A program made the position numbers and the translations under genes. The notes beneath the pieces are model-generated. The model was not told where the DNA came from, ran no database searches, and saw only the letters and a program-made list of their open reading frames with translations. From JAVBKV01 sp031553885 (GTDB taxonomy: Bacteria > Bacteroidota > Bacteroidia > Bacteroidales > Azobacteroidaceae), in contig JAVBKV010000017.1 in NCBI GenBank assembly GCA_031553885.1, positions 1 through 64,000 on the forward strand: a stretch of 64,000 bases of DNA, read 5' to 3'. Below, piece by piece: positions 53,840-63,405 of the stretch (positions within the stretch are counted from its first letter, which is position 1; each line of letters begins with the position of its first letter).

Positions 53840-55735
53840 TCAATACGTTTGCAGCACCGCATCTAAGTTGGCGATACGGGTAGTCATCCAGTTCGTGATA
53901 TAAGTAATTTCCTTATCCACATCCTCATACCTGCTACCTGCATGAACCCATCGGTTGATTTCACGCTGACTGGCTCCTGAATTGATCTGAATATCGCGAT
54001 AAGCATTCAGTTTCCTGGATAAATTATCCATTGACAGCACTTTCGATTTCAACTCATTCCAACGCGTCTTTACAGCTCCCTTGAAATTATCCGGGTTAAG
54101 CGCAAGCAAGCGATGTGTCAGGTGGCTGCTTTTTTCCGCATCGGTACCAGGACCCAGAATCATTAAACTCGAACCAATATCCGGATTCCCAACCCGGGTG
54201 CCGTTACCCCAACCCGCTCCCATCGTAGCATCCAGGTCCCAGGGGGTCAGGAATATTTTTTCTTTTCCGGTCGAGGTGGTATTATAGATCGACCAGAAAA
54301 TGTTTTTCGTCGAATTGTCCCAACCATAACAGAACTGCAGGAAGATAAAATAATCGACATAATTATTTTTATCCATCAGCTTGAAAATATTATCCTTGAA
54401 CTCCTGGTCTGTTCCGGTTGCAATCAATTGAGTAAAAGCATGCATCCATTTCCAGTCGACAACTCCGTCTTTGGCTTTGGGATAATCCACTTCAAAACCT
54501 TTCCATTCCATAGTTCCACTGGCCGGCATCGAAGACTTGTTCCTGAAGGCATCCTGGATATGAGCAGCCGACTTGAACACCTGTCCTCCGGACTTTTTAC
54601 ATTTAAGCTGCTTACGATCGACCCTTTCCGTCATACAATACATGCCATGATACTTGTTATTAAGAAATACTTCGACAAGAAAACCACGGGTTCCGTTAAC
54701 CGCTTCCGGTTCGGAAGCAAAATGAGGAACGTTGTTCATCTCGTTCCAGACATCAGTCAGAACCCGGTTACGCATCCGGGCCTGGTCAATAAACATAGCA
54801 TCCAGAATCCAGTCCTGATCCTCTCTCAACCCCAAAAGCCTGGCTCCATCAGCCTCCATATCACCCCACAACTCAACCCCAAATGATTTTTTCTCAAAGC
54901 TTTGAGACAAAGCGCCCCGGAATTCAATGCCGGCTTCAGTATTCAGGTATACCATATTGGATGTGGTTACCTTGTTAATTGTTACACTATTCCTGGCTTC
55001 CGGATCAATCAGCGAAAAATCACAGGAAACCTTAGGTTCATCGACAATCGTATTTTCAGAGTATATATTGACCAGAGGCGTCCCGGCGATTACTAAGGAA
55101 GCTGCATTACCCGATCGGCCCTCTTCATTAAAGATAGCAACTGAATACTTATCTTTAGGTTTGAAAGAATTGAAAGTCAGGGAAGAACCGTTCGCCACAT
55201 CCTTATCTGCAATTTTTAACGAATACAAGTCCGTACCTTCATATTCAATTTTTCTTACAGCAGAAGAAGTACCGTCTAATTTGGCAGGATAGTAAAATGT
55301 ATTGGACGAACCATCAAAAGGACAAGGTACTCCGTCGATTAGCAATTTGGAAAGAACCGGTTTTTTTCCTAAGGTCTGAACGATCTCCACCTTGTAGTTC
55401 GCCCGGGTTTTTCCATCTTCAGCCACTAAGCTGATCCAGGATATCTCATTTCCGTTAATCACGGTTATCGTCGGATCCATTTTAGCACCCTTGCTGTATT
55501 CGATCGTCGGATGAAGCTGACTCATCTCAACCTGAAAAGGAATTTCAACATAAACAGACCGAACGGTCTGGTCAATCTCGGCTTCTATATCATAGAGGAA
55601 GGAAGGGTTTTGGGAAACCTCGAACGTCATTTTTGTTATCAGGCACAATGAACTTAGGTTCTGATCTTCATCATTTTCTTTACTACAAGAAAAGAAAACA
55701 ATCAGAGACAATAAAAAAAGAAGAGATTTTTTCAT
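53840..55735 (-). CDS. CotH kinase-domain lipoprotein
   Basis: A 631-aa lipoprotein (signal ends FFSC). After a beta-rich N-terminal region (about 30-240) comes a CotH kinase domain: EFRGALSQSFEKKSFGVEL (nucleotide site), AMFIDQARMRNRVL, YHGMYCMTERVDRKQL and the metal-binding TPWDLDATMG. CotH proteins are atypical protein kinases that autophosphorylate and phosphorylate spore-coat or surface proteins. In Bacteroidetes they are exported and their targets are unknown. Isolated single gene. Confidence 0.87.
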   Translation of the reverse strand: MKKSLLFLLSLIVFFSCSKENDEDQNLSSLCLITKMTFEVSQNPSFLYDIEAEIDQTVRSVYVEIPFQVEMSQLHPTIEYSKGAKMDPTITVINGNEISWISLVAEDGKTRANYKVEIVQTLGKKPVLSKLLIDGVPCPFDGSSNTFYYPAKLDGTSSAVRKIEYEGTDLYSLKIADKDVANGSSLTFNSFKPKDKYSVAIFNEEGRSGNAASLVIAGTPLVNIYSENTIVDEPKVSCDFSLIDPEARNSVTINKVTTSNMVYLNTEAGIEFRGALSQSFEKKSFGVELWGDMEADGARLLGLREDQDWILDAMFIDQARMRNRVLTDVWNEMNNVPHFASEPEAVNGTRGFLVEVFLNNKYHGMYCMTERVDRKQLKCKKSGGQVFKSAAHIQDAFRNKSSMPASGTMEWKGFEVDYPKAKDGVVDWKWMHAFTQLIATGTDQEFKDNIFKLMDKNNYVDYFIFLQFCYGWDNSTKNIFWSIYNTTSTGKEKIFLTPWDLDATMGAGWGNGTRVGNPDIGSSLMILGPGTDAEKSSHLTHRLLALNPDNFKGAVKTRWNELKSKVLSMDNLSRKLNAYRDIQINSGASQREINRWVHAGSRYEDVDKEITYITNWMTTRIANLDAVLQTY

Positions 55736-55779
55736 GATAATTAGATTACTGTTATATAATATAGAATCCCCAAAAGGAA

Positions 55780-55814
55780 CCGGGTTGCAAGTTATAAAAA
55801 TAATTGCAACCCGG
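55780..55814 (-). terminator. hairpin downstream of clpB
   Basis: CCGGGTTGCAA (55780-55790) and TTGCAACCCGG (55804-55814) form a perfect 11-bp stem with a 13-nt loop, 41 bp after the clpB stop. A short T-containing stretch follows on the minus strand. It separates clpB from the CotH gene. Confidence 0.65.
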
Positions 55815-55854
55815 AAAGCATTTATGGTTAATTTAACGATAGTTTGATATAAAA

Positions 55855-58443
55855 TTAATTTTTAAAAACCAGTTCTTTTTCAACGGCATCAATCACCACT
55901 GGTTTATTGGGATTGACCTCCTTAGCCAGGATCGATTTCGAAAGCGGATTCAGCACTTTCCGTTGAATCACCCGTTTGACAGGCCTTGCTCCGAACTGGG
56001 GATCAAAACCCTCCTCGGCAATCAAATCCAACGCTGCATCCGTAAATTGAAGGACAAAACCATTATCTGCCAAGCTCTTTTGAACCGCATTTAATTGCAA
56101 CTGAACGATCTGACGGATTTCCTCTTCCTTCAATGGAGTAAACATGATGATTTCGTCGATCCTGTTCAGAAATTCGGGACGAATCGTTTGCCGCAATAAT
56201 CCCAGAACTTCCTGTTTCGTATCTTCAATCACTTCTTCCCTGTTGGAATCATCCATTTTCTCAAAGTTTTCCCGGATAATAGATGAACCCATATTGGAAG
56301 TCATAATAATGATCGTATTCTTAAAATTCACCACACGACCTTTATTGTCCGTCAACCGTCCATCATCCAACACCTGCAGCAAAATATTAAACACGTCCGG
56401 ATGCGCCTTCTCTATTTCATCGAATAAAACCACTGAATACGGTTTCCGGTGAACTGCTTCCGTCAATTGTCCTCCTTCTTCGTATCCCACATATCCGGGA
56501 GGAGAACCGATCAGGCGGGTCACGCTGAACTTCTCCTGATACTCGCTCATATCGATACGGGTCATCAGGTTTTCATCGTTAAACAGGTATTCAGCCAATG
56601 CTTTAGCCAGCTCCGTTTTACCGACCCCGGTAGTACCCAGGAAGATAAACGAACCAATCGGACGCTTAGGGTCCTGCAAACCGGCGCGACTCCGGCGAAC
56701 AGCATCCGAAACGGCAGCGATTGCTTCTTCCTGCCCTACTACCCGGTTATGCAATTCTTCTTCCAGGTGTAATAGTTTTTCTGTTTCGCTTTGCATCATC
56801 CGCCCTACAGGTATTCCCGTCCACTTGGAAACTACTTCCGCAATATCGTCGGCATCCACTTCCTCTTTGATCATGGCATGCTGGCCCTGCATCAAATTCA
56901 GTTCTTGCTGGAATTTTTCGATTTCTTTCTCTTTTTCCATCAATTTACCATAACGGATTTCGGCGACTGTTCCGTAATAACCTTCCCGTTCCGCCTTGTC
57001 AGCCTGAAACTTCAGGTCTTCCATATCGATTTTGTTCTGCTGAATTTTATTGATGATTTCCTTTTCGGATTCCCATTTGGCTTTGAACAGGGATTCTTCA
57101 TCTTTCAGTTCTGCTATTTCTTTATTCAGGTACTCTAATTTGGCCGTATCATTTTCCCTCCGTATGGCTTCCCTTTCAATTTCCAACTGGGTGATCCGCC
57201 GGGAAATTTCATCCAGTGCTTCCGGGACCGAATCCACCTGCATGCGCAAACGGGCGGCAGCTTCATCCATCAGGTCGATAGCCTTGTCCGGAAGGTAACG
57301 ATCCGTAATATAACGACTCGACAATTGTACCGATGCTATGATCGCATCGTCTTTGATCCGTATCTTATGGTGATTCTCATACTTTTCTTTCAATCCGCGC
57401 AAGATGGAAACAGCATCGGCTTCACTCGGCTCATTCACCATGACCATCTGGAAACGGCGTTCCAGGGCTTTGTCTTTTTCGAAATACTTCTGGTACTCGT
57501 CCAGGGTCGTAGCTCCGATCGAACGCAGTTCACCGCGTGCCAGAGCCGGTTTCAGAATATTCGCAGCATCCATGGCCCCTTCCCCCTTTCCTGCACCGAC
57601 CAGGGTATGAATTTCGTCGATAAACAAAATGATCTCTCCATCCGAACCGACCACCTCATTTACTACCGATTTCAATCGTTCTTCGAATTCCCCTTTATAC
57701 TTGGCACCAGCAATCAAGGCTCCCATATCCAGGGAAAAAATTTGCTTGGAACGCAAATTGTCCGGTATATCTCCCCGAACAATACGATGAGCAATACCTT
57801 CGGCAATAGCTGTTTTACCAACCCCCGGCTCACCGACCAGTATCGGATTGTTTTTCGTTCTCCGGCTCAAAATCTGCAATACCCGGCGGATTTCTTCATC
57901 GCGTCCGATCACAGGGTCCAACTTGCCCGAACGAGCCCGTTCATTCAGGTTGATCGCATATTTCGACAGGGATTGATAGGTATCTTCAGCCGACTGACTG
58001 GTAACCTTATTTCCTTTCCGTAATTCATTAATAGCTGCCATCAGGCCTTTTTCCGTAACTCCCGCATCTTTCAACAAGGAAGACACCGTGCTCTTTTCCG
58101 TTAATAGTGCGACAAGAATGTGTTCGACAGAAACGAATTCATCGCCCATTTTGTGGCAATAATCGATGGCTTTCTGCAAGACAGCATTACTTTCGCGGCT
58201 AAGGTATGGCTCTCCACCTGAAACTTTGGGGTAGGAATCGATTTCCCGGTCCAAAACAAGCTGGATATTGGGTATAGCTACTCCCAACTTCTGAAGCAGA
58301 AAATTAGCAATGCTATCCGCCTCCAGCATAATAGCTTTCATCAGGTGAGCCGGCTCAATGGATTGCTGATTTTTATTCCGGGTCAGTTCAATACTTTTTT
58401 GAATGACCTCCTGTGACTTAATCGTAAAATTGTTAAAGTTCAT
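55855..58443 (-). CDS. clpB: ATP-dependent disaggregase ClpB
   Basis: A hexameric AAA+ chaperone that pulls apart protein aggregates with DnaK. The 862-aa protein has the Clp N-domain, a first AAA+ module with GEPGVGKTA, the coiled-coil middle domain (about 400-530, rich in E, K and R), and a second AAA+ module with GTTGVGKTELAKAL and SEYQEKFSVTRLIG. It lacks the ClpP-binding loop of ClpA and ClpX, as expected. Probably heat-shock controlled. The divergent protease gene begins 139 bp away. Confidence 0.98.
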   Translation of the reverse strand: MNFNNFTIKSQEVIQKSIELTRNKNQQSIEPAHLMKAIMLEADSIANFLLQKLGVAIPNIQLVLDREIDSYPKVSGGEPYLSRESNAVLQKAIDYCHKMGDEFVSVEHILVALLTEKSTVSSLLKDAGVTEKGLMAAINELRKGNKVTSQSAEDTYQSLSKYAINLNERARSGKLDPVIGRDEEIRRVLQILSRRTKNNPILVGEPGVGKTAIAEGIAHRIVRGDIPDNLRSKQIFSLDMGALIAGAKYKGEFEERLKSVVNEVVGSDGEIILFIDEIHTLVGAGKGEGAMDAANILKPALARGELRSIGATTLDEYQKYFEKDKALERRFQMVMVNEPSEADAVSILRGLKEKYENHHKIRIKDDAIIASVQLSSRYITDRYLPDKAIDLMDEAAARLRMQVDSVPEALDEISRRITQLEIEREAIRRENDTAKLEYLNKEIAELKDEESLFKAKWESEKEIINKIQQNKIDMEDLKFQADKAEREGYYGTVAEIRYGKLMEKEKEIEKFQQELNLMQGQHAMIKEEVDADDIAEVVSKWTGIPVGRMMQSETEKLLHLEEELHNRVVGQEEAIAAVSDAVRRSRAGLQDPKRPIGSFIFLGTTGVGKTELAKALAEYLFNDENLMTRIDMSEYQEKFSVTRLIGSPPGYVGYEEGGQLTEAVHRKPYSVVLFDEIEKAHPDVFNILLQVLDDGRLTDNKGRVVNFKNTIIIMTSNMGSSIIRENFEKMDDSNREEVIEDTKQEVLGLLRQTIRPEFLNRIDEIIMFTPLKEEEIRQIVQLQLNAVQKSLADNGFVLQFTDAALDLIAEEGFDPQFGARPVKRVIQRKVLNPLSKSILAKEVNPNKPVVIDAVEKELVFKN

Positions 58444-58525
58444 ATTTTTTTATCTCCTTTCTGTTTTTGTAACAACAAAGTTTCAGCCAATGTTTAAAAT
58501 ATGCCAAATTGTCAGTTCCTTTTTA

Positions 58526-58555
58526 TTTGCAATAAGATAGAAAAATGTATCTTTG
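58526..58555 (+). promoter_or_regulatory. full sigma-ABfr-type promoter of the tricorn-like gene
   Basis: TTTG at 58526-58529 and TATCTTTG at 58548-58555 are 18 bp apart, close to the -33/-7 layout of Bacteroidetes promoters. It precedes the chosen ATG at 58583 by 27 bp. This is the most complete promoter in the window. Confidence 0.65.
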
Positions 58556-58582
58556 TCCTCATTATTTAATTTAATCTGTTCC

Positions 58583-61500
58583 ATGAAATTCATTAGTTCG
58601 TTTATTGCAGGCATCATTCTGTCATGCGGAGTCCTTTATTCCAATCCTCTTTGGCTGAGGTATGCTTCCATTTCACCCGACGGTAAAGAAATCGCTTTTT
58701 CATACAAAGGAGACATTTACAAAGTTCCGGCCTCCGGAGGAAATGCACAGGCCGTTACCATGCATGAAGCCTACGATTATATGCCGGTCTGGTCACCCGA
58801 CGGGAAACACATCGCTTTTGCCAGCAACCGGAACGGGAATTTTGATATTTACCTGACCTCGTCCGGCGGCGGAACTCCGACCCGGCTGACTACTTTTTCA
58901 GGAAATGAATACCCCTATTCCTTTACTCCGGATGGCAACTATGTGGTATTCGGAGGTAAAATTCAGGCTCCGGCCCAAAGTGCAGCTTTTCCTTCCGGAG
59001 TCATGACCGAGCTTTACCAGGTGCCTGTCAGCAGCGGGCGACCGGAACAAATCATCGCTACTCCTGCCGAAAATATTACTTTTACCAAAGACGGAAAAAA
59101 ATTTGTCTTCCAGGATCGGAAAGGACAGGAAAATACCTGGAGAAAACATCATACATCAGCCGTAACCCGGGATATCTGGATGTATGATACGACCACCCGG
59201 CAATTCCGGTCCCTGATCACGGATCCTGGTGAAGACACCAACCCCGTGTTGAGTCCGGACAACAATAAGGTATATTTCCTGAGCGAGCGTTCCGGATCAT
59301 ACAATGTACATGTTTTTGACGTTAACAACCCGGCCCAAACAACCCAGGTCACTTCATTCAAAACACATCCGGTACGATTCCTCAGCATGGCCCAAAACGG
59401 AACTTTATGTTTTACCTACGACGGGGAAATCTATACCCAACAAGCCAATGGAAAACCTCAGAAAGTAAACATCAGCATCACTGAAGAAAATAAACAGGAC
59501 GACAAAGAAGTTTTATTCAACAGGGGAACGTATGCCCAGGCTGTCTCTTCCGACGGAAAACAGGTTGCGGTAGTCATGCGGGGAGAAATATTTGTCACTT
59601 CAGTTGATTATAAATACACCAAACGAATTACCCGGACAGCAGCCCAGGAAGATATGGTCAACTTTTCCCCCGACGGAAAAACACTGATCTATGCTTCCGA
59701 AAGAGAAGGTACCTGGAACATTTACACAGCTCAAGTCAGCCGGAAAGAAGAGCCTTATTTTTTCAGCGCTACACTGATCGAAGAAGAACCATTGTTCAAA
59801 ACCGCTGCAACCGAGCGCTTCCTGCCTAAGTATTCGCCCGACGGAAAAGAAATTGCATTTGTCGAAGACCGTTCCCGGTTGATGGTTTATAACATCGAAT
59901 CAAAAAAGACCCGTCCGGTTACCGATGGATCCAACCAATACAATACGTCCGGAATGATCGATTATGAATGGTCGCCCGACAGTAAATGGTTTACCATCCT
60001 TTATACCGCCAACCAGCACGAACCTTATTCCGACATCGGCCTGGTCAGCGCCAACGGTGGAACGATTCATAACCTGACCAATAGCGGTTATTCCAACAAC
60101 AATCCCCGGTGGGTACTGGGAGGCGATGCTATTCTGTTCAAATCGGAACGCTACGGGATGCGTAACCATGCTTCCTGGGGTTCATTGGAAGATGCCATGA
60201 TTATTTTCCTGAATCAGAAGGCCTACGACAAATTCCGTCTGAGCGAAGATGATTTCAAACTGTTGCAGGAAGAAGAAAAACTGAATAAAAACGACAAAAC
60301 AAAAGACGAGAAAGCAAAGGATGAAAAATCGAAAGGTGACAAAAACACAAAAGAAAATAAAACGGATTCGGTAAAAAAAGAAAATAAGACAATCCTGGTC
60401 GAACTGAAAAACATTGAAGACCGCATTGTGCGGCTCACTCCCAATTCGTCGGACCTCGGAGATGTTATTCTTACCGGAGAAGGCGATAAACTTTACTACC
60501 TGGCGGCCTTTGAAAAAGATTATGATTTATGGTCGATCAATTGCCGTACCCGGGAAACCAAACTGGAAATCAAAGGAGCCGGAAACTCTCCTTTAATGTT
60601 GGACAAAGAAGCTAAAAATCTGTTCCTGCTGGGAAGAGGAATGCAAAAAATCACCTTGTCGAGCAGCAAAAAGGATCCCATTGCCTGCAGGGCCGAAATG
60701 GAACTGGACCTGGCTTCCGAACGTGAATACATGTTCAACCACGTATGGACGCAAGAACAAAAACGCTTTTATGTAACCAGCATGCACGGTGTGGATTGGA
60801 ACCTGATGAAAAAAGCATATTCCAAATTCCTCCCCTACATCAACAACAACTTCGATTTTGCCGAACTGCTCAGCGAATTGCTGGGTGAATTAAACACCTC
60901 CCATACCGGAGGAAGATATTCTCCCTCCCCTCAAAATCCGGATGCAACAGCCAGCCTCGGTCTTCTTTTCTCGTGGAGCCATGACAAAGACGGATTAATG
61001 ATCGATGAAGTCGTAGAAAAAGGACCTTTCGACAACGCGGAAAGCAAAGCAAAACCCGGTTGTATTATCGAAAAAATCAACGGAGAAAAAGTTTCTGCCC
61101 ATCAGGATTACTTCCCGGTACTGAATAAAAAAGCCGGTGAGCGAACACTGATCTCTCTCTACAATCCTGCCACCAACGAACGTTGGGACGAAGTAATCAA
61201 GCCCATTCCCAACGGCGTATTCAGCAACTTGCTTTACAACCGCTGGGTCAAGCAACGTGAAGCCGATGTGGAGCGTCTTTCCAACGGACGGTTAGGTTAT
61301 GTACACATCCAAAGCATGGCTGACCCGAGTTTCCGTTCTATTTATTCGGATATTCTTGGAAAATTCAACAACAAGGAAGGTATCGTCATCGATACCCGTT
61401 TCAACGGAGGCGGACGGTTACACGAAGACCTCGAAGTATTGTTCAGCGGTAAAAAATATTTCACACAGGTGATCCGGGGAAAAGAATCCTGCGATATGCC

Positions 61501-61837
61501 CAGCCGCCGCTGGAATAAAGCCTCTATTATGATTATGGGAGAAGCTAATTATTCCAATGCTCACGGTTCTCCCTGGGTCTATAAACATACGGGTATCGGC
61601 AAACTGGTCGGTATGCCTGTTCCGGGAACCATGACCAGTGTTTCCTGGGAAACACTTCAGGATCCTTCTTTAGTTTTCGGAATTCCCATTGTCGGATATC
61701 GCCTTCCCGATGGTTCTTATTTGGAAAATCAACAATTGGAACCTGATTTTAAAATAGCCAACTCACCGGAAAAATTAGTTAAAGGAGAAGACGAACAATT
61801 GGAAAAAGCTGTAAAAGAACTATTGAAGGAATTGTAA
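58583..61837 (+). CDS. tricorn-like S41-family serine protease
   Basis: A 1084-aa exported protease that trims oligopeptides. Residues about 25-330 form a WD40/TolB-type propeller (SPDGKEIAFSYKGDIY, WSPDGKHIAFASNRNG repeats), followed by a second propeller (about 340-660) interrupted by a Lys/Glu/Asp-rich low-complexity linker. A PDZ-like domain follows (SWSHDKDGLMIDEVVEKGPF), then the S41 catalytic core: GYVHIQSM, DTRFNGGG and ANYSNAHG with the nucleophilic serine. The frame opens 10 codons earlier, but the ATG at 58583 starts the signal peptide and fits the promoter. Confidence 0.92.
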   Translation: MKFISSFIAGIILSCGVLYSNPLWLRYASISPDGKEIAFSYKGDIYKVPASGGNAQAVTMHEAYDYMPVWSPDGKHIAFASNRNGNFDIYLTSSGGGTPTRLTTFSGNEYPYSFTPDGNYVVFGGKIQAPAQSAAFPSGVMTELYQVPVSSGRPEQIIATPAENITFTKDGKKFVFQDRKGQENTWRKHHTSAVTRDIWMYDTTTRQFRSLITDPGEDTNPVLSPDNNKVYFLSERSGSYNVHVFDVNNPAQTTQVTSFKTHPVRFLSMAQNGTLCFTYDGEIYTQQANGKPQKVNISITEENKQDDKEVLFNRGTYAQAVSSDGKQVAVVMRGEIFVTSVDYKYTKRITRTAAQEDMVNFSPDGKTLIYASEREGTWNIYTAQVSRKEEPYFFSATLIEEEPLFKTAATERFLPKYSPDGKEIAFVEDRSRLMVYNIESKKTRPVTDGSNQYNTSGMIDYEWSPDSKWFTILYTANQHEPYSDIGLVSANGGTIHNLTNSGYSNNNPRWVLGGDAILFKSERYGMRNHASWGSLEDAMIIFLNQKAYDKFRLSEDDFKLLQEEEKLNKNDKTKDEKAKDEKSKGDKNTKENKTDSVKKENKTILVELKNIEDRIVRLTPNSSDLGDVILTGEGDKLYYLAAFEKDYDLWSINCRTRETKLEIKGAGNSPLMLDKEAKNLFLLGRGMQKITLSSSKKDPIACRAEMELDLASEREYMFNHVWTQEQKRFYVTSMHGVDWNLMKKAYSKFLPYINNNFDFAELLSELLGELNTSHTGGRYSPSPQNPDATASLGLLFSWSHDKDGLMIDEVVEKGPFDNAESKAKPGCIIEKINGEKVSAHQDYFPVLNKKAGERTLISLYNPATNERWDEVIKPIPNGVFSNLLYNRWVKQREADVERLSNGRLGYVHIQSMADPSFRSIYSDILGKFNNKEGIVIDTRFNGGGRLHEDLEVLFSGKKYFTQVIRGKESCDMPSRRWNKASIMIMGEANYSNAHGSPWVYKHTGIGKLVGMPVPGTMTSVSWETLQDPSLVFGIPIVGYRLPDGSYLENQQLEPDFKIANSPEKLVKGEDEQLEKAVKELLKEL

Positions 61838-62131
61838 TTTTATTCAACCAAGCAGCCGGATCGACTTTATAAAGATTATACCGGTAATGAATCGATTTTG
61901 AGAGAGCCCTAACCAATACAATAAGAAAAGCATCTTATTGCGGTTTGTTATGCTCTATTCCAGCCTCTTAAATTTAATCAATCAGAAAAACATTCATCTG
62001 ACTTATCTTCATTTTATTAAGTAAAACAATTCTTCAAAATGTTAAATATCAGTTAATTAACAATCTCAGATAAAACATTGCCAAAAGGTTGATTTGTTTT
62101 AAAAGAGAATTAGTAATTAATAAACAATGTT

Positions 62132-62545
62132 ATGAAACAAAAGAAGATTAGGAGAGTTGTGTTATCCTTTTTTGGATTGATGTTTTGTTTTGCAGTTACA
62201 GCGCAAACCTCTACAAAAACAAAAAAGGACGTGGATGATTTTGCTTCAAAACAAACGGAGATGATGACGAAGAATTTGTCTTTGACACAAGATCAGGTAG
62301 CAAAGGTAAAGCAAATCAATCTTGATTATGCAAGAAAAATGGAGGGTGTATCAGATGAAGAGTTGAAAAAACTCGACAAGGAAAGAGATGTTGAATTAAA
62401 AAAAATATTGACTGACAGTCAATATCAAAAATGGGAAGAAAATAAGAAAACATGGATGGATCATCTAAAAGATGCCTGGAAAAAAACTAAGAAAAAAGTT
62501 GGGGATGCTGCCAAAGATGTAAAAGACAAAGTGGATGAACTTTAA
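62132..62545 (+). CDS. small secreted helical protein, Spy/CpxP-like
   Basis: A 137-aa protein with a signal peptide ending VTAQT. The mature part is almost entirely helical and charged and contains LSLTQDQVAKVKQINLDY, similar to the LTxxQ motif of Spy/CpxP periplasmic chaperones. The tail is rich in lysine (KDAWKKTKKKVGDAAKDVKD). It is followed 45 bp later by a broken paralogue. Periplasmic stress or adaptor role is possible, but the Spy relationship is weak. Confidence 0.7.
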   Translation: MKQKKIRRVVLSFFGLMFCFAVTAQTSTKTKKDVDDFASKQTEMMTKNLSLTQDQVAKVKQINLDYARKMEGVSDEELKKLDKERDVELKKILTDSQYQKWEENKKTWMDHLKDAWKKTKKKVGDAAKDVKDKVDEL

Positions 62546-62590
62546 GTAAGGAAGTAAATTTTAATTATTAATTTTTTTAGAAACAAAGAC

Positions 62591-62905
62591 ATGAAACACT
62601 TGAGCAAAGAAGAAATGGCAACAAATTATACTGAAATGTTAACTGAAAATTGCGCTTTGAATAATGATCAGATTGCCAGAATAAAAAAGATTAATTTGGA
62701 TTATGTCACACGTATGAGTGATAATCCGAAAGAAAACGCAGAAGAGTACGACCAGGATTACGATGTCGAACTTAAGAAAGTATTGAACGAAGAGCAATAC
62801 GGCAAATAGGAAACCAATAAAAAGAAATGGACCGATACAGTAAAGAAAACCTGGAATGATGTAAAAGAGAGTGTAAAAGACGGTGTAAAAGAAATGAAGA
62901 AATAA
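62591..62905 (+). pseudogene. second Spy-like paralogue with an internal amber stop
   Basis: Translation from 62591 gives 72 codons to a TAG at 62807, then another 31 codons in the same frame to TAA at 62905. Alignment with the upstream copy (62132-62545) is clear: its QYQKWEENKKTW matches QYGK-stop-ETNKKKW here, so the TAG replaces the Trp codon TGG by one base change. The rest (VKKTWNDVKESVKDGVKE) matches the other tail. No signal peptide precedes the ATG. Called a pseudogene, though the 72-aa N-terminal half could still be made. Confidence 0.7.
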
Positions 62906-62946
62906 CACGCTCAAAACAAACAATTTCTGCAAATAAAAACTAAGAA

Positions 62947-63056
62947 GTGAGGCTACGCTTAAAAGTCATTCATTCTTGCTCGATTGAACATTAAAAACCA
63001 GTTCGAGGGAGAGAAATAAGTAAGAATAAATGAAAGACTTTTGAGGTAGCCTCATC
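62947..63056. mobile_element. MITE-like inverted-repeat element
   Basis: About 110 bp bounded by terminal inverted repeats: TGAGGCTAC plus 18 further bases (62948-62974) pair with 63028-63054 with only four mismatches over 27 bp. The end sequence GAGGCTACCTCAAAAG resembles the GAGGCTGTCTCAAAAG ends of several Bacteroidales insertion sequences. There is no transposase inside, so this is either a non-autonomous MITE or the two fused ends of a deleted IS. No target duplication was found. Confidence 0.5.
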
Positions 63057-63405
63057 ATACATAAAATCTCTATCCATAAAAATTTGCCACCGAAAACTTT
63101 CCGTTCTGCCTTAGGTTTACCACACAATAGATTATGCTTTTTTGCTTCCAAACGGACGATTATGCTCCTGAACATGCACTTTCTTTCTGTAAAAACGATA
63201 TTTTTTCTTTTTCTAAGGATTATCTAAAGGTAATGCTAAAGAGCCGACTGTATATTTGTCGTATTATTAATAGAAATCCACACAAAAAATCATTGGCAAA
63301 TTAAAGAAAGCCTAGTATTCAGTAAATTGGGACTCTATACCATGATAATTACCGGATAAAATAAAAGAAGATTGTCGATAAAGGCTTTATAAAATAAGAA
63401 AGAAG
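63057..63405. other. intergenic region before the GH92 gene
   Basis: About 350 bp with no convincing gene. A 69-codon minus-strand frame across 62966-63175 overlaps the MITE-like repeat and looks spurious. A possible promoter -7 box TATATTTG lies at 63251-63258 on the plus strand, which would give the GH92 gene a leader of about 140 nt. Confidence 0.45.

Noticed and set aside
60280..60400. Low-complexity Lys/Asp/Glu-rich stretch in the tricorn-like gene as a possible frameshift or repeat expansion
   Set aside because: The frame is continuous and such charged linkers between the propeller and PDZ parts are common in Bacteroidetes tricorn-like proteases.
62966..63175. A 69-codon minus-strand frame
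   Set aside because: It spans the inverted-repeat element and shows no start signal or family similarity.
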